The notes: generated by a model not told the origin, from the sequence alone. Counted from the stretch's first letter, positions 9,158 to 18,093 are shown. The stretch: 64,000 bases of DNA from an uncultured Pelagibacteraceae bacterium (GCA_902541285.1 CACBQD010000003.1:1-64000); one strand, 5' to 3'. Translations and numbers: made by a program.

Positions 9158-10005
9158 TAAATCCTTTTAAAAGCAAGAAAGGACTGGGAAGAGGTTTGTC
9201 ATCACTAATAGGAGATAGCGATATAAAAACCTCAAGTAATAAAATTAGTATTAGTTCAATAGTTCCAAACAAAAATCAACCTAGAAAAATTTTTGAAAAA
9301 GAAACTCTTGATGAACTAAAAAATTCGATCAAAGAGAGAGGCATAATTCAACCCTTAATAGTTCGAAAATCAGATGATCAGGACAACAAATTTGAGCTTA
9401 TTGCTGGTGAGAGAAGATGGCAAGCAGCCCAATCAGCAGGACTTCATGAAGTGCCGGTAGTTGTCATTGAAGCTGATAATTTAAAATCACTAGAATTAGC
9501 GATTATAGAAAATGTACAGAGGAAAGACCTTAATCCAATTGAAGAGGCAGAAAGTTATAAAAATCTTATAGAAAACTTTGGTTACGATCAGGATAAAGTT
9601 TCAAAGTTTATTGGTAAAAGTAGATCACATATTTCTAATTCCTTAAGATTATTGACATTACCAAAAAAAATAATTGATATGATTAAAAATCAAAAAATTT
9701 CTCAAGGTCATGCTAAAATTTTAATTGGCCTTGAAAATGCATTATTATTAGCTGAAAAGGTTATAAAAAAAAAATTATCAGTAAGACAAACTGAAAATTT
9801 GGTTAGACTTTTAAAAAGTGGATCAATTATAAGAAGTAGTCGGAAGGATCCTAATATTATAGCAACCGAAAATGAATTGACTGACAAAATTGGAATGCGT
9901 GTTTTTTTAAAAAGTAAAAAAAATAATTCAGGAGTTTTATCTTTTGAATATAAAGGAATTGATCAATTAGATAGACTTATAAGTGTAATCAAGAATAACT
10001 ATTAA
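9154..10005 (+). CDS. parB: Chromosome partitioning protein ParB
   Basis: parS-binding CTPase clamp. At 283 residues it starts with the short basic GLGRGLSSLIGD segment that stimulates ParA ATPase activity, then the ParB/Srx CTP-binding domain with GERRWQAA (about residues 87-94) and ENVQRKDLNPIEEA (about 119-132), a helix-turn-helix (GKSRSHISNSLRLL, about 150) and the C-terminal dimerisation domain. Coupled to parA by an ATGA overlap. Its stop overlaps that of the convergent holA gene by 3-4 bases. Confidence 0.96.
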   Translation: MINPFKSKKGLGRGLSSLIGDSDIKTSSNKISISSIVPNKNQPRKIFEKETLDELKNSIKERGIIQPLIVRKSDDQDNKFELIAGERRWQAAQSAGLHEVPVVVIEADNLKSLELAIIENVQRKDLNPIEEAESYKNLIENFGYDQDKVSKFIGKSRSHISNSLRLLTLPKKIIDMIKNQKISQGHAKILIGLENALLLAEKVIKKKLSVRQTENLVRLLKSGSIIRSSRKDPNIIATENELTDKIGMRVFLKSKKNNSGVLSFEYKGIDQLDRLISVIKNNY

Positions 10006-10979
10006 TAGTTTTGCATAAAATCAGATACAATATTTAATGAATTTCTAGTATTGGTTTTTATCAAAGTCTCAACTTCACTAATTTGATAAATTTTATTTCT
10101 TAATTCTTTGAAATTCCAATTATTTACTTGTTTTTTTATATTCTCCTTTTCTTTCCAGAATATTGGTGGTCTCGTACTCATAATGACATTATCAATGTTC
10201 TTTTCTTCATTATTTCTTTCTATAATTCCTAGCAATCTTTTAGATTTCATTAAAATTGTTCTTAAAATTAGCATACAATCATCATTTGAATAATTATTTT
10301 CACTTAGAATTCTTGTTACATGTTTTGTGTTTTTAATTAAATATTGATCTACTAATTCATTTAGATCAATATTTTCAGCTAAATTTGAAAGTTTTTTAAC
10401 TGTTTCAAATTTCAAATTTTTATTTGTAATAGAATAATTATATATTTTCTCTAACTCTTTGCGAAGTGACTCTCTACTTCCACTTGCTCTTTCTATTAAT
10501 AAGTTTACTGTTTCTCTAGAAATTTTTATTTCATTTTTAGTCATAAAATCATTAACTATTGGCAATAAACTTTTTAGATCATCTTCATAAAATGGTATAA
10601 TTATAAGGCTTTTGTCTTTCTCGAATAAACATCTCAATTTTGATTTTTTCTCAAGTAAACCTGATTTATAGATAATTATTAAATCATTTACTTTTTTTTC
10701 TGTAAGTTTTTTAATAAATTTTAGAGACTTATCAGTAGTCCTCGATATTATTAAAATTTTTCTATCTGAAAATAAGGATTGATTAAGTACTTCTTCAATA
10801 ATACTTTCTTCATTACTTAAAATTTCATTTTCGTCATATTTAATTATTTCGCCTTCAAAATCTTTTGTAATGTATTTTTCAATAATTTCATTTTGAAAAC
10901 CCTCATTTTTTCCATATAAAAGGTAATAACTGTAATTATTAAAATTTAATTTATTTAATTCGAAATTTTTAAATATCAT
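10002..10979 (-). CDS. holA: DNA polymerase III delta subunit
   Basis: Clamp-loader subunit that opens the beta sliding clamp. The 325 residues show weak but recognisable HolA features: the N-terminal YYLLYGKNEGFQNEIIEKY segment standing where the AAA+ nucleotide loop would be, a middle IDLNELVDQYL-type helical part and an alpha-helical collar. The sequence is very Lys/Ile/Asn-rich and diverged. Context decides the name: the leuS-lptE-holA order is conserved from E. coli to alphaproteobacteria. The start overlaps lptE by 4 bp. Confidence 0.85.
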   Translation of the reverse strand: MIFKNFELNKLNFNNYSYYLLYGKNEGFQNEIIEKYITKDFEGEIIKYDENEILSNEESIIEEVLNQSLFSDRKILIISRTTDKSLKFIKKLTEKKVNDLIIIYKSGLLEKKSKLRCLFEKDKSLIIIPFYEDDLKSLLPIVNDFMTKNEIKISRETVNLLIERASGSRESLRKELEKIYNYSITNKNLKFETVKKLSNLAENIDLNELVDQYLIKNTKHVTRILSENNYSNDDCMLILRTILMKSKRLLGIIERNNEEKNIDNVIMSTRPPIFWKEKENIKKQVNNWNFKELRNKIYQISEVETLIKTNTRNSLNIVSDFMQNY

Positions 10980-11434
10980 TCTTTTAAAATTTCTATAGAT
11001 ATTAAAATATCATCAGCAAATCTTTTTGATAGGTTCTTAATTATACTTTCTTCATACTTAAGTAATTCAAATTTATCATCAATGTTGTCGTAAGTGGCTT
11101 GTTTTAAAATTTCGTTATTTAAAATAGAAACATCGTTTTTTAGCACGTTGTAAGCTAAGATGATATCTATTTTATATATTTGAGGGTCTCCTTTTTTGTT
11201 AGATGCAATAACTTTTTTATTTTTTTTAGATGAAAAAAATATTTGATATTTTTTATTACTACTTATTTTTGTATTTTCCTTAAAATTTTCTATTATAATT
11301 TTATTTATTTTGCTTTCACCTTCTGATGTTATTTGAGTAAAATAAAAATCATAATTTTTTTTTAAAAGTACAGGTTCATAAGCACATCCACTCAATATAA
11401 AAATTGCAAATAATATTTTTAATAGTTTATACAT
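10976..11434 (-). CDS. lptE: LptE-like LPS-assembly lipoprotein
   Basis: Probable outer-membrane lipoprotein that plugs the LptD barrel during lipopolysaccharide insertion. The 152 residues begin with a lipoprotein signal peptide ending LSGCAYEP, with the lipidated Cys near residue 17. The rest is a small, poorly conserved domain, as usual for this family. The assignment rests on the lipobox, the size and the position between leuS and holA. It overlaps leuS by 8 bp and holA by 4 bp, so all three are probably translated from one message. Confidence 0.75.
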   Translation of the reverse strand: MYKLLKILFAIFILSGCAYEPVLLKKNYDFYFTQITSEGESKINKIIIENFKENTKISSNKKYQIFFSSKKNKKVIASNKKGDPQIYKIDIILAYNVLKNDVSILNNEILKQATYDNIDDKFELLKYEESIIKNLSKRFADDILISIEILKE

Positions 11435-13970
11435 TTGTTAAGATATTCATCAGGCGGTTTTTTACAAAAATTACTTTTATTATTTCTTTATCCTTCAGAT
11501 ATTTATCGATGGTTTTGTTTATCTTTAAAAATTTTAATAGGTCATTTTCCGAAATATCTTTTTTGACATTTAAAACAGCTCTTTTTTTTCCATTTATTTG
11601 AATAACAAATTTGACTTCTTCATTATCTAAAACAGATTTATCGTAATTTGGCCAAAGGACTTCTTGGCGAATACCAATTTCTTGAAGACATTCGTTAGCA
11701 AAATGGGGTATTACAGGCATAAAACAAATTAGAATTTTTTTATAATTTTCTTCAAGATTTTTTAAATTTTTTTTTTCTTTTATAAAATTTATTAAAAAAT
11801 TATAAGTTTCATACATATTTGCTACAATTACATTATAATTAAATTTTTCAAGGTTATTAGTAATTTTAGCTATTACATTGTTTGTAAATTTATCAAAATC
11901 TTTATCTGAATGGTCTTTAGTCTCATTTGCTATTTTATTTTTAATTTGATTGTGTATTGTCCAAAGCTTTTGTATGAACTTATAAGACGATATCATTCCT
12001 TGCTCAGACCATTGAACATCCTTCTCAGGTGGACTATCGGATAAAATAAATAATCTAACTGAGTCTGCACCATAATTATTAATAATATATTCTGGATCAA
12101 CTACATTTTTTTTTGATTTCGACATTGACTCCGAAGGTCCAACTTTTACAGGCTTTTTGTTATCACTTTTTAAAACAACTTGATTATTTACATTTTCTAC
12201 TTCATCTGGACTCAACCAATTATTGTTTTCATCTTTATAAGTTTCATGACATACCATGCCCTGAGTAAATAAACTTTCAAAAGGTTCAGTTATATTAAAA
12301 TTTTTATTCTGATAATCTATTGCTCTCATAAAAAATCTTGAATACAGTAGGTGTAGAATTGCATGTTCCACACCCCCAATATATTGATCTACTGGCATCC
12401 AATAATCTATATCTTTTTTATTAAAACCATAACCTTCTTCATTTGGTGAACAAAATCTAAGATAATACCAGGATGAACATACAAAAGTATCTAGTGTGTC
12501 AGTTTCTCTAGTATATTTTTTTCCATCAATTATAATTTCTTTCCAGTCTTTCTGATTATCAAGTGGATTTCCTTTAACTGATAAATTTATGTTTTCTGGA
12601 AGTTTAACTGGTAACATTTTTTTAGGCAAGGGTTTTGCTTCACCCTTTTCATCATATACAATTGGTATAGGGCATCCCCAATATCTTTGACGCGATACTC
12701 CCCAATCTTTTAATCTATAATTGATCTTTTTTTTTCCTAATTTTTTTTTTTCTAAAAGTTCTATAGTTTTTATTACAGAATTTTCAGGTGCCTCAAGTCC
12801 ATTTAAAAAGTCTGAATTTATAATTATTCCTGGACCAGAGTATGCTTCCTCAGATACTTCATAATTATTATTTTCTTCGTATGGTTTTACTACAGTCTTT
12901 ATCTCTAAATTATATTTTTTTGCAAAATCAAAATCTCTTTGATCATGACCTGGACATCCAAATACAGCGCCAAAGCCATAATCCATGAGCACAAAATTGG
13001 CAAAATAAACAGGGACTTTCTGTTCAGGATTTAAAGGATTTTTAGCAAATAAATCTGTTTTAAATCCTATTTTTTCACCAACGGCTATAGCTTCTTCTGT
13101 GGTTCCTGTTTTAGAACACTCTTCCTTAAATTTTACAAATTCCTTATTTTTTTCATAAAAATTTGAAACTTCATGATCGACTGACAAAGCCAAGAAAGAA
13201 AAACCAAAAAGTGTATCAGGTCTTGTCGTGAAACATTTAATGTTTTTTATAGGTAAATCGCCTTCAATATCAAAATTAATTTCACATCCAAATGATTTTC
13301 CAATCCAGTTTTTCTGCATAGTCTTTACCTTATTGGGCCATGTATCAAGCTTCTCTAACCCATCTAATAAGTCTTGAGAAAATTTAGAAATATTAAAAAA
13401 CCACTGACTAAGTTTCTTTCTTTCAACAGTTGCACCTGATCGCCAGCCTTTTCCATCAATTACTTGTTCATTTGCTAAGACTGTTTGATCAACTGGATCC
13501 CAATTTACATAATTTTCTTTCCTGTAAACCAAACCTTTTTCAAGTAGTTCTAAAAAGAAATTTTGTTGATGTTTATAGTAATCTTCATTACATGTAGATA
13601 TTTCTCTATCCCAGTCTATTGATAAACCTAACTTTTTAAGTTGATTTTTCATTGTGTTAATATTTTTATTTGTCCAATCTTTAGGATCTAATTTATTTTC
13701 CCTAGCCGCATTCTCAGCTGGCATTCCAAAGGCATCCCAGCCCATTGGATGCAAAACATTAAAACCCTTTAGCTTTTTAAATCTAGATAAAACATCACCA
13801 ATTGTGTAGTTTCTTACATGTCCCATGTGTATTTTTCCAGATGGATAAGGAAACATTTCTAGACAGTAAAATTTTTTTTTAGTTTTATCTATCTTTGTTT
13901 GAAAGACTTTTTTTTCTTCCCAAATTTTTTGCCACTTCTTTTCAAGCTCTTTGAAATTATATCTTTCCAC
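11427..13970 (-). CDS. leuS: Leucyl-tRNA synthetase
   Basis: Class I aminoacyl-tRNA synthetase charging tRNA-Leu in the cytosol. The 847-residue length is standard. The HIGH motif is in [15 protein letters not shown] (about residues 42-56), the editing domain contains the TTRPDTLFG threonine-rich motif (about 248-256), and the KMSKS loop reads ESMSKSKKN. The start [14 protein letters not shown] is typical. It is preceded on the same strand by a DUF3576 gene 48 bp away; the spacer contains a hairpin with its T-run facing the other strand. Confidence 0.98.
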   Translation of the reverse strand: MERYNFKELEKKWQKIWEEKKVFQTKIDKTKKKFYCLEMFPYPSGKIHMGHVRNYTIGDVLSRFKKLKGFNVLHPMGWDAFGMPAENAARENKLDPKDWTNKNINTMKNQLKKLGLSIDWDREISTCNEDYYKHQQNFFLELLEKGLVYRKENYVNWDPVDQTVLANEQVIDGKGWRSGATVERKKLSQWFFNISKFSQDLLDGLEKLDTWPNKVKTMQKNWIGKSFGCEINFDIEGDLPIKNIKCFTTRPDTLFGFSFLALSVDHEVSNFYEKNKEFVKFKEECSKTGTTEEAIAVGEKIGFKTDLFAKNPLNPEQKVPVYFANFVLMDYGFGAVFGCPGHDQRDFDFAKKYNLEIKTVVKPYEENNNYEVSEEAYSGPGIIINSDFLNGLEAPENSVIKTIELLEKKKLGKKKINYRLKDWGVSRQRYWGCPIPIVYDEKGEAKPLPKKMLPVKLPENINLSVKGNPLDNQKDWKEIIIDGKKYTRETDTLDTFVCSSWYYLRFCSPNEEGYGFNKKDIDYWMPVDQYIGGVEHAILHLLYSRFFMRAIDYQNKNFNITEPFESLFTQGMVCHETYKDENNNWLSPDEVENVNNQVVLKSDNKKPVKVGPSESMSKSKKNVVDPEYIINNYGADSVRLFILSDSPPEKDVQWSEQGMISSYKFIQKLWTIHNQIKNKIANETKDHSDKDFDKFTNNVIAKITNNLEKFNYNVIVANMYETYNFLINFIKEKKNLKNLEENYKKILICFMPVIPHFANECLQEIGIRQEVLWPNYDKSVLDNEEVKFVIQINGKKRAVLNVKKDISENDLLKFLKINKTIDKYLKDKEIIKVIFVKNRLMNILTNV

Positions 13971-13989
13971 GATTCTAAATTCAGTGATT

Positions 13990-14016
13990 AACTTTCTAAG
14001 TATGAAAGTTTTTTTT
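13990..14016 (+). terminator. Hairpin with T-run facing plus strand, antisense to neighbours
   Basis: AACTTTC (13990-13996), a 7-base loop and GAAAGTT (14004-14010) are followed by six T on the plus strand. Both flanking genes run on the minus strand, where the hairpin is preceded by an A-run rather than followed by U. As an intrinsic terminator it would therefore stop antisense transcription coming out of leuS. The 7-bp stem is A/T-rich, so the strength is doubtful. Confidence 0.35.
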
Positions 14017-14018
14017 CT

Positions 14019-14540
14019 TTAGTTCTTTTTTTTGGACTTATTTTCTTTTGCATAAAAGGCAGCTTTATTTAAAATTTTTTTAGTTAGTTCCTCTGATAAT
14101 ACGCTAGATCTGTCAGTAATTTTACATGTTTGTTGAACTGAACAGTTTTTATAAAAAACTTTAACAACCAACGCATCTGCTCTTACTTGATTACTTAAAA
14201 ATCTTACTGAAATTTTAACTGATTCATTATTTATATCACTATCACTGTACCAGTCAGTAACAATAACTCCACCACTATAGTTAGCTAGAGCTAGAGGCAT
14301 AAAATCTAAAGTATCTAATGATGCTCTCCATAATTCGTTTGAACTAGCAAAGTCAAATTCCCCTATATTTTTTTTTGCACTACCCATCAAAGTAAATCCT
14401 CTGCCTTCCTCAATATTTTTTTGGACTCGGTCTTTTACATTTGGCGGTCTTTTTCTGGCATCACCAGCATTTTTACATGCGCTTAAAATTAATAAGCTAG
14501 TAATTGAAAGTACGATTGAGATCCTTAAATATTTAGACAT
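14019..14540 (-). CDS. DUF3576-family lipoprotein
   Basis: A 173-residue predicted lipoprotein: a signal peptide with core SIVLSITSLLILSAC places the lipidated Cys near residue 21. The mature part resembles DUF3576, an alphaproteobacterial family found next to leuS, with GGVIVTDWYSD and LSNQVRADALVVKVFYKNC. Function is unknown; the association with leuS-lptE suggests an envelope role. Two further cysteines near residues 131 and 136 could form a disulfide in the periplasm. It is probably the first gene of the DUF3576-leuS-lptE-holA transcript. Confidence 0.78.
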   Translation of the reverse strand: MSKYLRISIVLSITSLLILSACKNAGDARKRPPNVKDRVQKNIEEGRGFTLMGSAKKNIGEFDFASSNELWRASLDTLDFMPLALANYSGGVIVTDWYSDSDINNESVKISVRFLSNQVRADALVVKVFYKNCSVQQTCKITDRSSVLSEELTKKILNKAAFYAKENKSKKKN

Positions 14541-14721
14541 AAATTTAAAATGAATATAAATATTTAGACAAACTTTAAAATAGGAAAGATTTATATCTTA
14601 AATTAAAAAAAACCTTTTATTTCTTAACTTTTTGTGATGTAAATTTGCAACACTTTAGTAATAATTTCGTTAAAAATCCTTTAATTCCCTTTGTTTTATA
14701 TCATTTTTGATAAAAGGGTCC

Positions 14722-14737
14722 TGTTTAATATTAAACA
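14722..14737. promoter_or_regulatory. 16-bp perfect palindrome before porin gene
   Basis: TGTTTAATATTAAACA is an exact inverted repeat ending 6 bases before the Shine-Dalgarno AAGGAG (14744-14749) of the porin gene. It could be an operator for a dimeric regulator or, in the mRNA, a short hairpin in the leader. No regulator is identified. Confidence 0.45.
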
Positions 14738-14757
14738 TAAAACAAGGAGTACTTAAT

Positions 14758-15681
14758 ATGAACAAATATACAAAAATAGGACTAACAGCTCTTGCTGGTT
14801 CTTTAGTAGCTGGATCAGTTTCAGCTGCTGAAATGTCAGCTTCTGGTAGTGCTACACTAACTTATACCGGTGGTGATGAAAAAGCTACTCACGGTAATGG
14901 TTGGGTAATGGGTGACTCAGTTACTTTCTCTGCTTCAGGAGATGTAAATGATTTCACAGTAACATACTCTGTTGAGTTAGACAGAGGAATTGGTGTTGAT
15001 GATAACTCATTAACATTTGATTTCGGTGATGCTGGTACATTAAGTTTTGCTGGTCATGGTGGATCAACATTCATGAGTGCAAATGATGACGTAATGCCAA
15101 CAGCTTCAGAAGAGCCATGGGATGTTATCACAGGTGCTGACACTGGAAGAGTAAATGGTTTTGACGGTGATCAAACTTGGAAGTATGTATACGCACATGA
15201 GTCAGGTCTTAACTTGACTTTAACATACATCAACGCTGCAGATGCAATTTCTGATGTTTCTTATTCAGACTACGGTGTAACTTACACTGGTATGGAAGGA
15301 TTAACATTAGGTTTTGGTACTGGTGATGTTGAACAAACTACTGGAACTAAATCTGATGAGAGCACATTATTTGCAAAATATGCAATTGGTGGAGCTACAA
15401 TTGGTATCCAAAAATCAGAGCAAGATAACGAAAGTTCTTCTGACGTAGAGTCAACAGGTATTGGTATATCTTACGCAGTTAATGATGATTTAACTGTTTC
15501 TTATGGTTCAAATACTAGAGAAAAAGTAGGATCTGATGACCAAGAGGCAATGGCGATCGGTGCTTCATACACTGTTGGATCAATGGGTATTGCAGTTTCA
15601 ATGCATACAGTTGACAACGTAAATAACACTTCTTCAGACGATAGAGAAGGTTATCAAATGGTGTTAACATTTGCATTCTAA
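14758..15681 (+). CDS. Outer-membrane porin
   Basis: General diffusion porin of the Gram-negative type. The ATG at 14758 follows a clear AAGGAG and gives 307 residues; an upstream in-frame codon is rejected. A Sec signal peptide ends near AGSVSA-AEMSA. The mature chain alternates polar and hydrophobic residues as beta strands, is rich in Gly, Asp, Ser and Thr and poor in Lys, and ends in the aromatic strand MVLTFAF needed for outer-membrane assembly. Its base composition and codon use are visibly less A/T-biased than neighbouring genes, consistent with high expression. It stands alone, with a palindromic leader and a strong terminator. Confidence 0.87.
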   Translation: MNKYTKIGLTALAGSLVAGSVSAAEMSASGSATLTYTGGDEKATHGNGWVMGDSVTFSASGDVNDFTVTYSVELDRGIGVDDNSLTFDFGDAGTLSFAGHGGSTFMSANDDVMPTASEEPWDVITGADTGRVNGFDGDQTWKYVYAHESGLNLTLTYINAADAISDVSYSDYGVTYTGMEGLTLGFGTGDVEQTTGTKSDESTLFAKYAIGGATIGIQKSEQDNESSSDVESTGIGISYAVNDDLTVSYGSNTREKVGSDDQEAMAIGASYTVGSMGIAVSMHTVDNVNNTSSDDREGYQMVLTFAF

Positions 15682-15701
15682 TTTGCGAACTTAGACTATT
15701 T

Positions 15702-15735
15702 AAAAAGGGCCCCATTTTTTGGGGCCTTTTTTTTT
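15702..15735 (+). terminator. Strong intrinsic terminator of porin gene
   Basis: GGCCCC (15708-15713), a 7-base loop and GGGGCC (15721-15726), extended by A/T pairs on both sides, are followed by about ten T. The A-run on the left makes it able to work for the convergent gene as well. It is one of the few G/C-rich hairpins in the window. Confidence 0.92.
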
Positions 15736-16261
15736 ACTCAAAATAAGATATTCCACTTATTCCAAAACAATTTAACAAGTTAATTTTTCTTTTGTTTAAC
15801 TTTGAAATGCCACCAAGAGCAACGATCCTTTTATTTGTTAATTTAGATAACAACCTAAATCTATATAATCCTAAATAATTTTTATTTTTTTTAAAAATTG
15901 AAGAAATAAAAATAAATTTTACGTTTTGAGCTTCTTTTTGTCTTATTTCTCTTATGTTATGAGCTGATCCCATGATTATAAACGATGATTTAGTTTTGTA
16001 AGCTAGGTGTCTTAAACTTTTATTAAATGAAGGTATATAACTGCCATCTAAACCAAGTTTTATTGATAACTTAATATTATTCGACAAAAAAAACTTAATA
16101 CCTTTTTTTTTACAGTATTTTTTTATTTGAATAATTTCATAAATACTCACATTTTTGCTGTAATTTCTGAAAATTACTCCTGTATTAATATTTAATTTAT
16201 CAATATTATTTTTTTTAAAAGCATTTATAAAATAAAATTTATTTGGAAATCTATTATGCAT
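15734..16261 (-). CDS. ThiE/TenI-like thiamine phosphate synthase family protein
   Basis: A 175-residue TIM-barrel-like protein resembling the thiamine phosphate synthase/TenI family. Supporting segments are LGLDGSYIPS, the IIMGSAHNIREI turn (where ThiE proteins have GxSxH) and the C-terminal VALGGISKLNKRKINLL phosphate-binding loop. It is shorter than typical ThiE (about 205 residues), very Lys/Asn-rich and lacks parts of the pyrophosphate site, so it may be a degenerate or specialised member. Its ATG overlaps that of the divergent yggS gene within ATGCAT (16256-16261). I am fairly sure of the family but not of catalysis. Confidence 0.62.
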   Translation of the reverse strand: MHNRFPNKFYFINAFKKNNIDKLNINTGVIFRNYSKNVSIYEIIQIKKYCKKKGIKFFLSNNIKLSIKLGLDGSYIPSFNKSLRHLAYKTKSSFIIMGSAHNIREIRQKEAQNVKFIFISSIFKKNKNYLGLYRFRLLSKLTNKRIVALGGISKLNKRKINLLNCFGISGISYFE

Positions 16262-16918
16262 GTTACTATAAAAAATTTACTTAAAATTAATGAAAATGTT
16301 AAGACAAATCTACAAAATGAAACAAAAACATTAGCAGTTCCAAAAATAATTGCTGTTTCAAAAACATTTAAAATTGATCATATAATGCCACTAATTAATC
16401 ATGGGCATCTGGATTATGCAGAAAATAAAGTTCAAGAAGCAATAGAAAAATGGACTAAAATTAAAGAGGAAAATAAAAATATCAAATTGCATTTGATAGG
16501 TGGTTTACAAACTAATAAAGTTAAAAATGCTGTTCAATTATTTGATTATATCCACTCATTAGATAGTAAAAAGCTTGCAGATAAAATATCTAATCAGCAA
16601 AAAGAGCAAAATGTGGAAACAAAAATTTTTATTCAAGTCAACATAGGTAAAGAAGAACAAAAATCTGGTATTCCTGAAGAAGAATTATTTGATTTTTATA
16701 AATATTGTAAAAATCTTAATTTAAATATTATAGGTCTAATGTGTATACCACCTTATAATCAAGATAGCTCTAAATATTTTTTGAAGATGAAAGAATTAAA
16801 CAAAAAAATCGGATTAAAAGAATTAAGTATGGGAATGTCTGCTGACTATTTAAATGCAATAAAATATGGTTCTACTTTTGTTAGAATAGGTTCTGATATA
16901 TTTGGTAAAAGATATTAA
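16256..16918 (+). CDS. yggS: YggS-family pyridoxal phosphate homeostasis protein
   Basis: Single-domain PLP-binding barrel (220 residues) that buffers PLP and affects amino-acid metabolism. The PLP lysine is in IIAVSKTF (about residue 37); ENKVQEA, LHLIGGLQTNKVK, IFIQVNIGKEEQKSG and LSMGMSADYLNAIKYGSTFVRIG are all family signatures. The start codon shares ATGCAT with the divergent ThiE-like gene, so each promoter must lie inside the other gene. The 3' end overlaps the convergent L,D-transpeptidase by 4 bp. Confidence 0.93.
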   Translation: MHVTIKNLLKINENVKTNLQNETKTLAVPKIIAVSKTFKIDHIMPLINHGHLDYAENKVQEAIEKWTKIKEENKNIKLHLIGGLQTNKVKNAVQLFDYIHSLDSKKLADKISNQQKEQNVETKIFIQVNIGKEEQKSGIPEEELFDFYKYCKNLNLNIIGLMCIPPYNQDSSKYFLKMKELNKKIGLKELSMGMSADYLNAIKYGSTFVRIGSDIFGKRY

Positions 16919-17409
16919 AAAATTTTTATTTTTGTATTTTTATTAATTAGTTTTATTAATATTAAAAAATCTTTTTCAGATATACCAATGCATCCAGCAG
17001 TTGGTAAAAAGTTTTTTGTTAAATGAATAAAAATAGCACTTCCATTGCCGATTTTTCGTTTATTCCAATTATATTTTATTGGCAATAAATAATCATATTT
17101 ATAGTCACTCCTAAAAAGTTTTTCATATCTGAATTTTGTTTTTACATTAACAAGCTTATTATAATTTTTTTTTGATTTTATATCATTACACCAACCCATA
17201 TTTTTTCTAATTTTTAATGATTTTAAACTGGTGATAGGTTTATCTTTCCTATCAGATCTATAATAAATATATTCTAGAGAATATATTCCAATTGGTGTTT
17301 TTTTATCTCCTTCAATTTTATTTTTAGTAAAGCCATTTTTTCCTATACAACATCTAAACACAAAATCATCATAAACAAGAGTATCTTTATTTTTAACTAT
17401 AATTGTCAT
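16915..17409 (-). CDS. L,D-transpeptidase-like (YkuD domain) protein
   Basis: Predicted peptidoglycan or lipoprotein cross-linking enzyme of 164 residues. The YkuD catalytic region is GSAIFIHLTKNFLPTAGCIGIS, with His near residue 128 and the nucleophile Cys in AGCIGIS near 141. An early GDKKTPIGIY segment is also typical. No clear signal peptide is visible (the start is MTIIVKNKDTLVYDD), which fits the small COG3786-type proteins better than secreted Ldt enzymes. It is divergent from the regulator gene with only 11 bp between start codons. Confidence 0.78.
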   Translation of the reverse strand: MTIIVKNKDTLVYDDFVFRCCIGKNGFTKNKIEGDKKTPIGIYSLEYIYYRSDRKDKPITSLKSLKIRKNMGWCNDIKSKKNYNKLVNVKTKFRYEKLFRSDYKYDYLLPIKYNWNKRKIGNGSAIFIHLTKNFLPTAGCIGISEKDFLILIKLINKNTKIKIF

Positions 17410-17420
17410 ATTGTATATTT

Positions 17421-17984
17421 ATGCTAGATCAGCAAACATTAATAATACACAAATTCGATGTATTATATAACATTTTAGTAGAGTTTAAAAATAATCTTAA
17501 TTTTAAACTAAAGTTAGTTAATACTAACAAAATTCAAGAAATACAAATTAACAGAAACTGTTTAATTATTTCTGGAGAAAAAAACTCAAAATTGACTAAT
17601 CAAATCAGAATAAAAGAGTATCCAATAGATATAATAAAATTAGTAGAGATAATTAATATTAATTTTTTAAAGCACAAATTTAATCAGCAGAGTAACATTA
17701 AAATAGGAAAATATATTATAAATTTAAACTCTAGAATGATGAGTAAAAATTCTGATAAATTATCACTTACTGAAAAAGAGGCTAAGATTATTTTTTTTTT
17801 AAATAAATCAAAAAATCCAGTACCAATAACTATTTTACAAAAAGAAGTATGGGATCATAAGTCTAAACTAGAAACACATACAGTTGAAACTCATATATAT
17901 AGGTTAAGAAAAAAAATTGAAAAAAAATTTAGAGATAGATTGTTTATTAAAAGTTTTAAAGATGGTTACAAATTAAATGCTTAA
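17421..17984 (+). CDS. Winged-helix response-regulator-like protein without phospho-acceptor
   Basis: A 187-residue protein from the ATG at 17421; a TTG 18 bp upstream would overlap the divergent gene's start. Residues about 100-187 are an OmpR/PhoB-type winged helix: LSLTEKEAKIIFFL, ILQKEVWDHKSKLETHTVETHIYRLRKKI and FKDGYKL. The N-terminal ~95 residues have the length and strand pattern of a shortened receiver (NCLIISG at the third strand), but no Asp is at the phosphorylation position. It is probably an orphan, phosphorylation-independent regulator. Its stop lies inside the start of the ArfA-like gene. Confidence 0.75.
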   Translation: MLDQQTLIIHKFDVLYNILVEFKNNLNFKLKLVNTNKIQEIQINRNCLIISGEKNSKLTNQIRIKEYPIDIIKLVEIININFLKHKFNQQSNIKIGKYIINLNSRMMSKNSDKLSLTEKEAKIIFFLNKSKNPVPITILQKEVWDHKSKLETHTVETHIYRLRKKIEKKFRDRLFIKSFKDGYKLNA

Positions 17985-18093
17985 AAAAAAAAATGTTCAT
18001 GCTAAGGAGCTTTTCACAAGAAAGTACAAACCTCGAATTGTTAAAGCTAAAAAAGGTAAAGGTAGTTATAGTAGAAAAAATATTAAAGCCTAG
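17977..18093 (+). CDS. arfA: ArfA-like alternative ribosome-rescue peptide (small ORF)
   Basis: A 38-codon frame starting at the ATG overlapping the regulator's stop by 8 bp. The peptide contains LFTRKYKPRIVKAKKGKGSY followed by SRKNIKA. E. coli ArfA carries LFRQRVEKNKKGKGSYMRK, so the KKGKGSYxRK core and the preceding L-F and R-[IV] positions match. ArfA enters the empty mRNA channel of stalled ribosomes and recruits RF2 to release the peptide. The basic C-terminus of longer ArfA proteins is missing, and unlike E. coli arfA the frame has its own stop codon. The 3' end overlaps the convergent kinase gene by 11 bp. Similarity was judged by eye. Confidence 0.7.
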   Translation: MLKKKNVHAKELFTRKYKPRIVKAKKGKGSYSRKNIKA

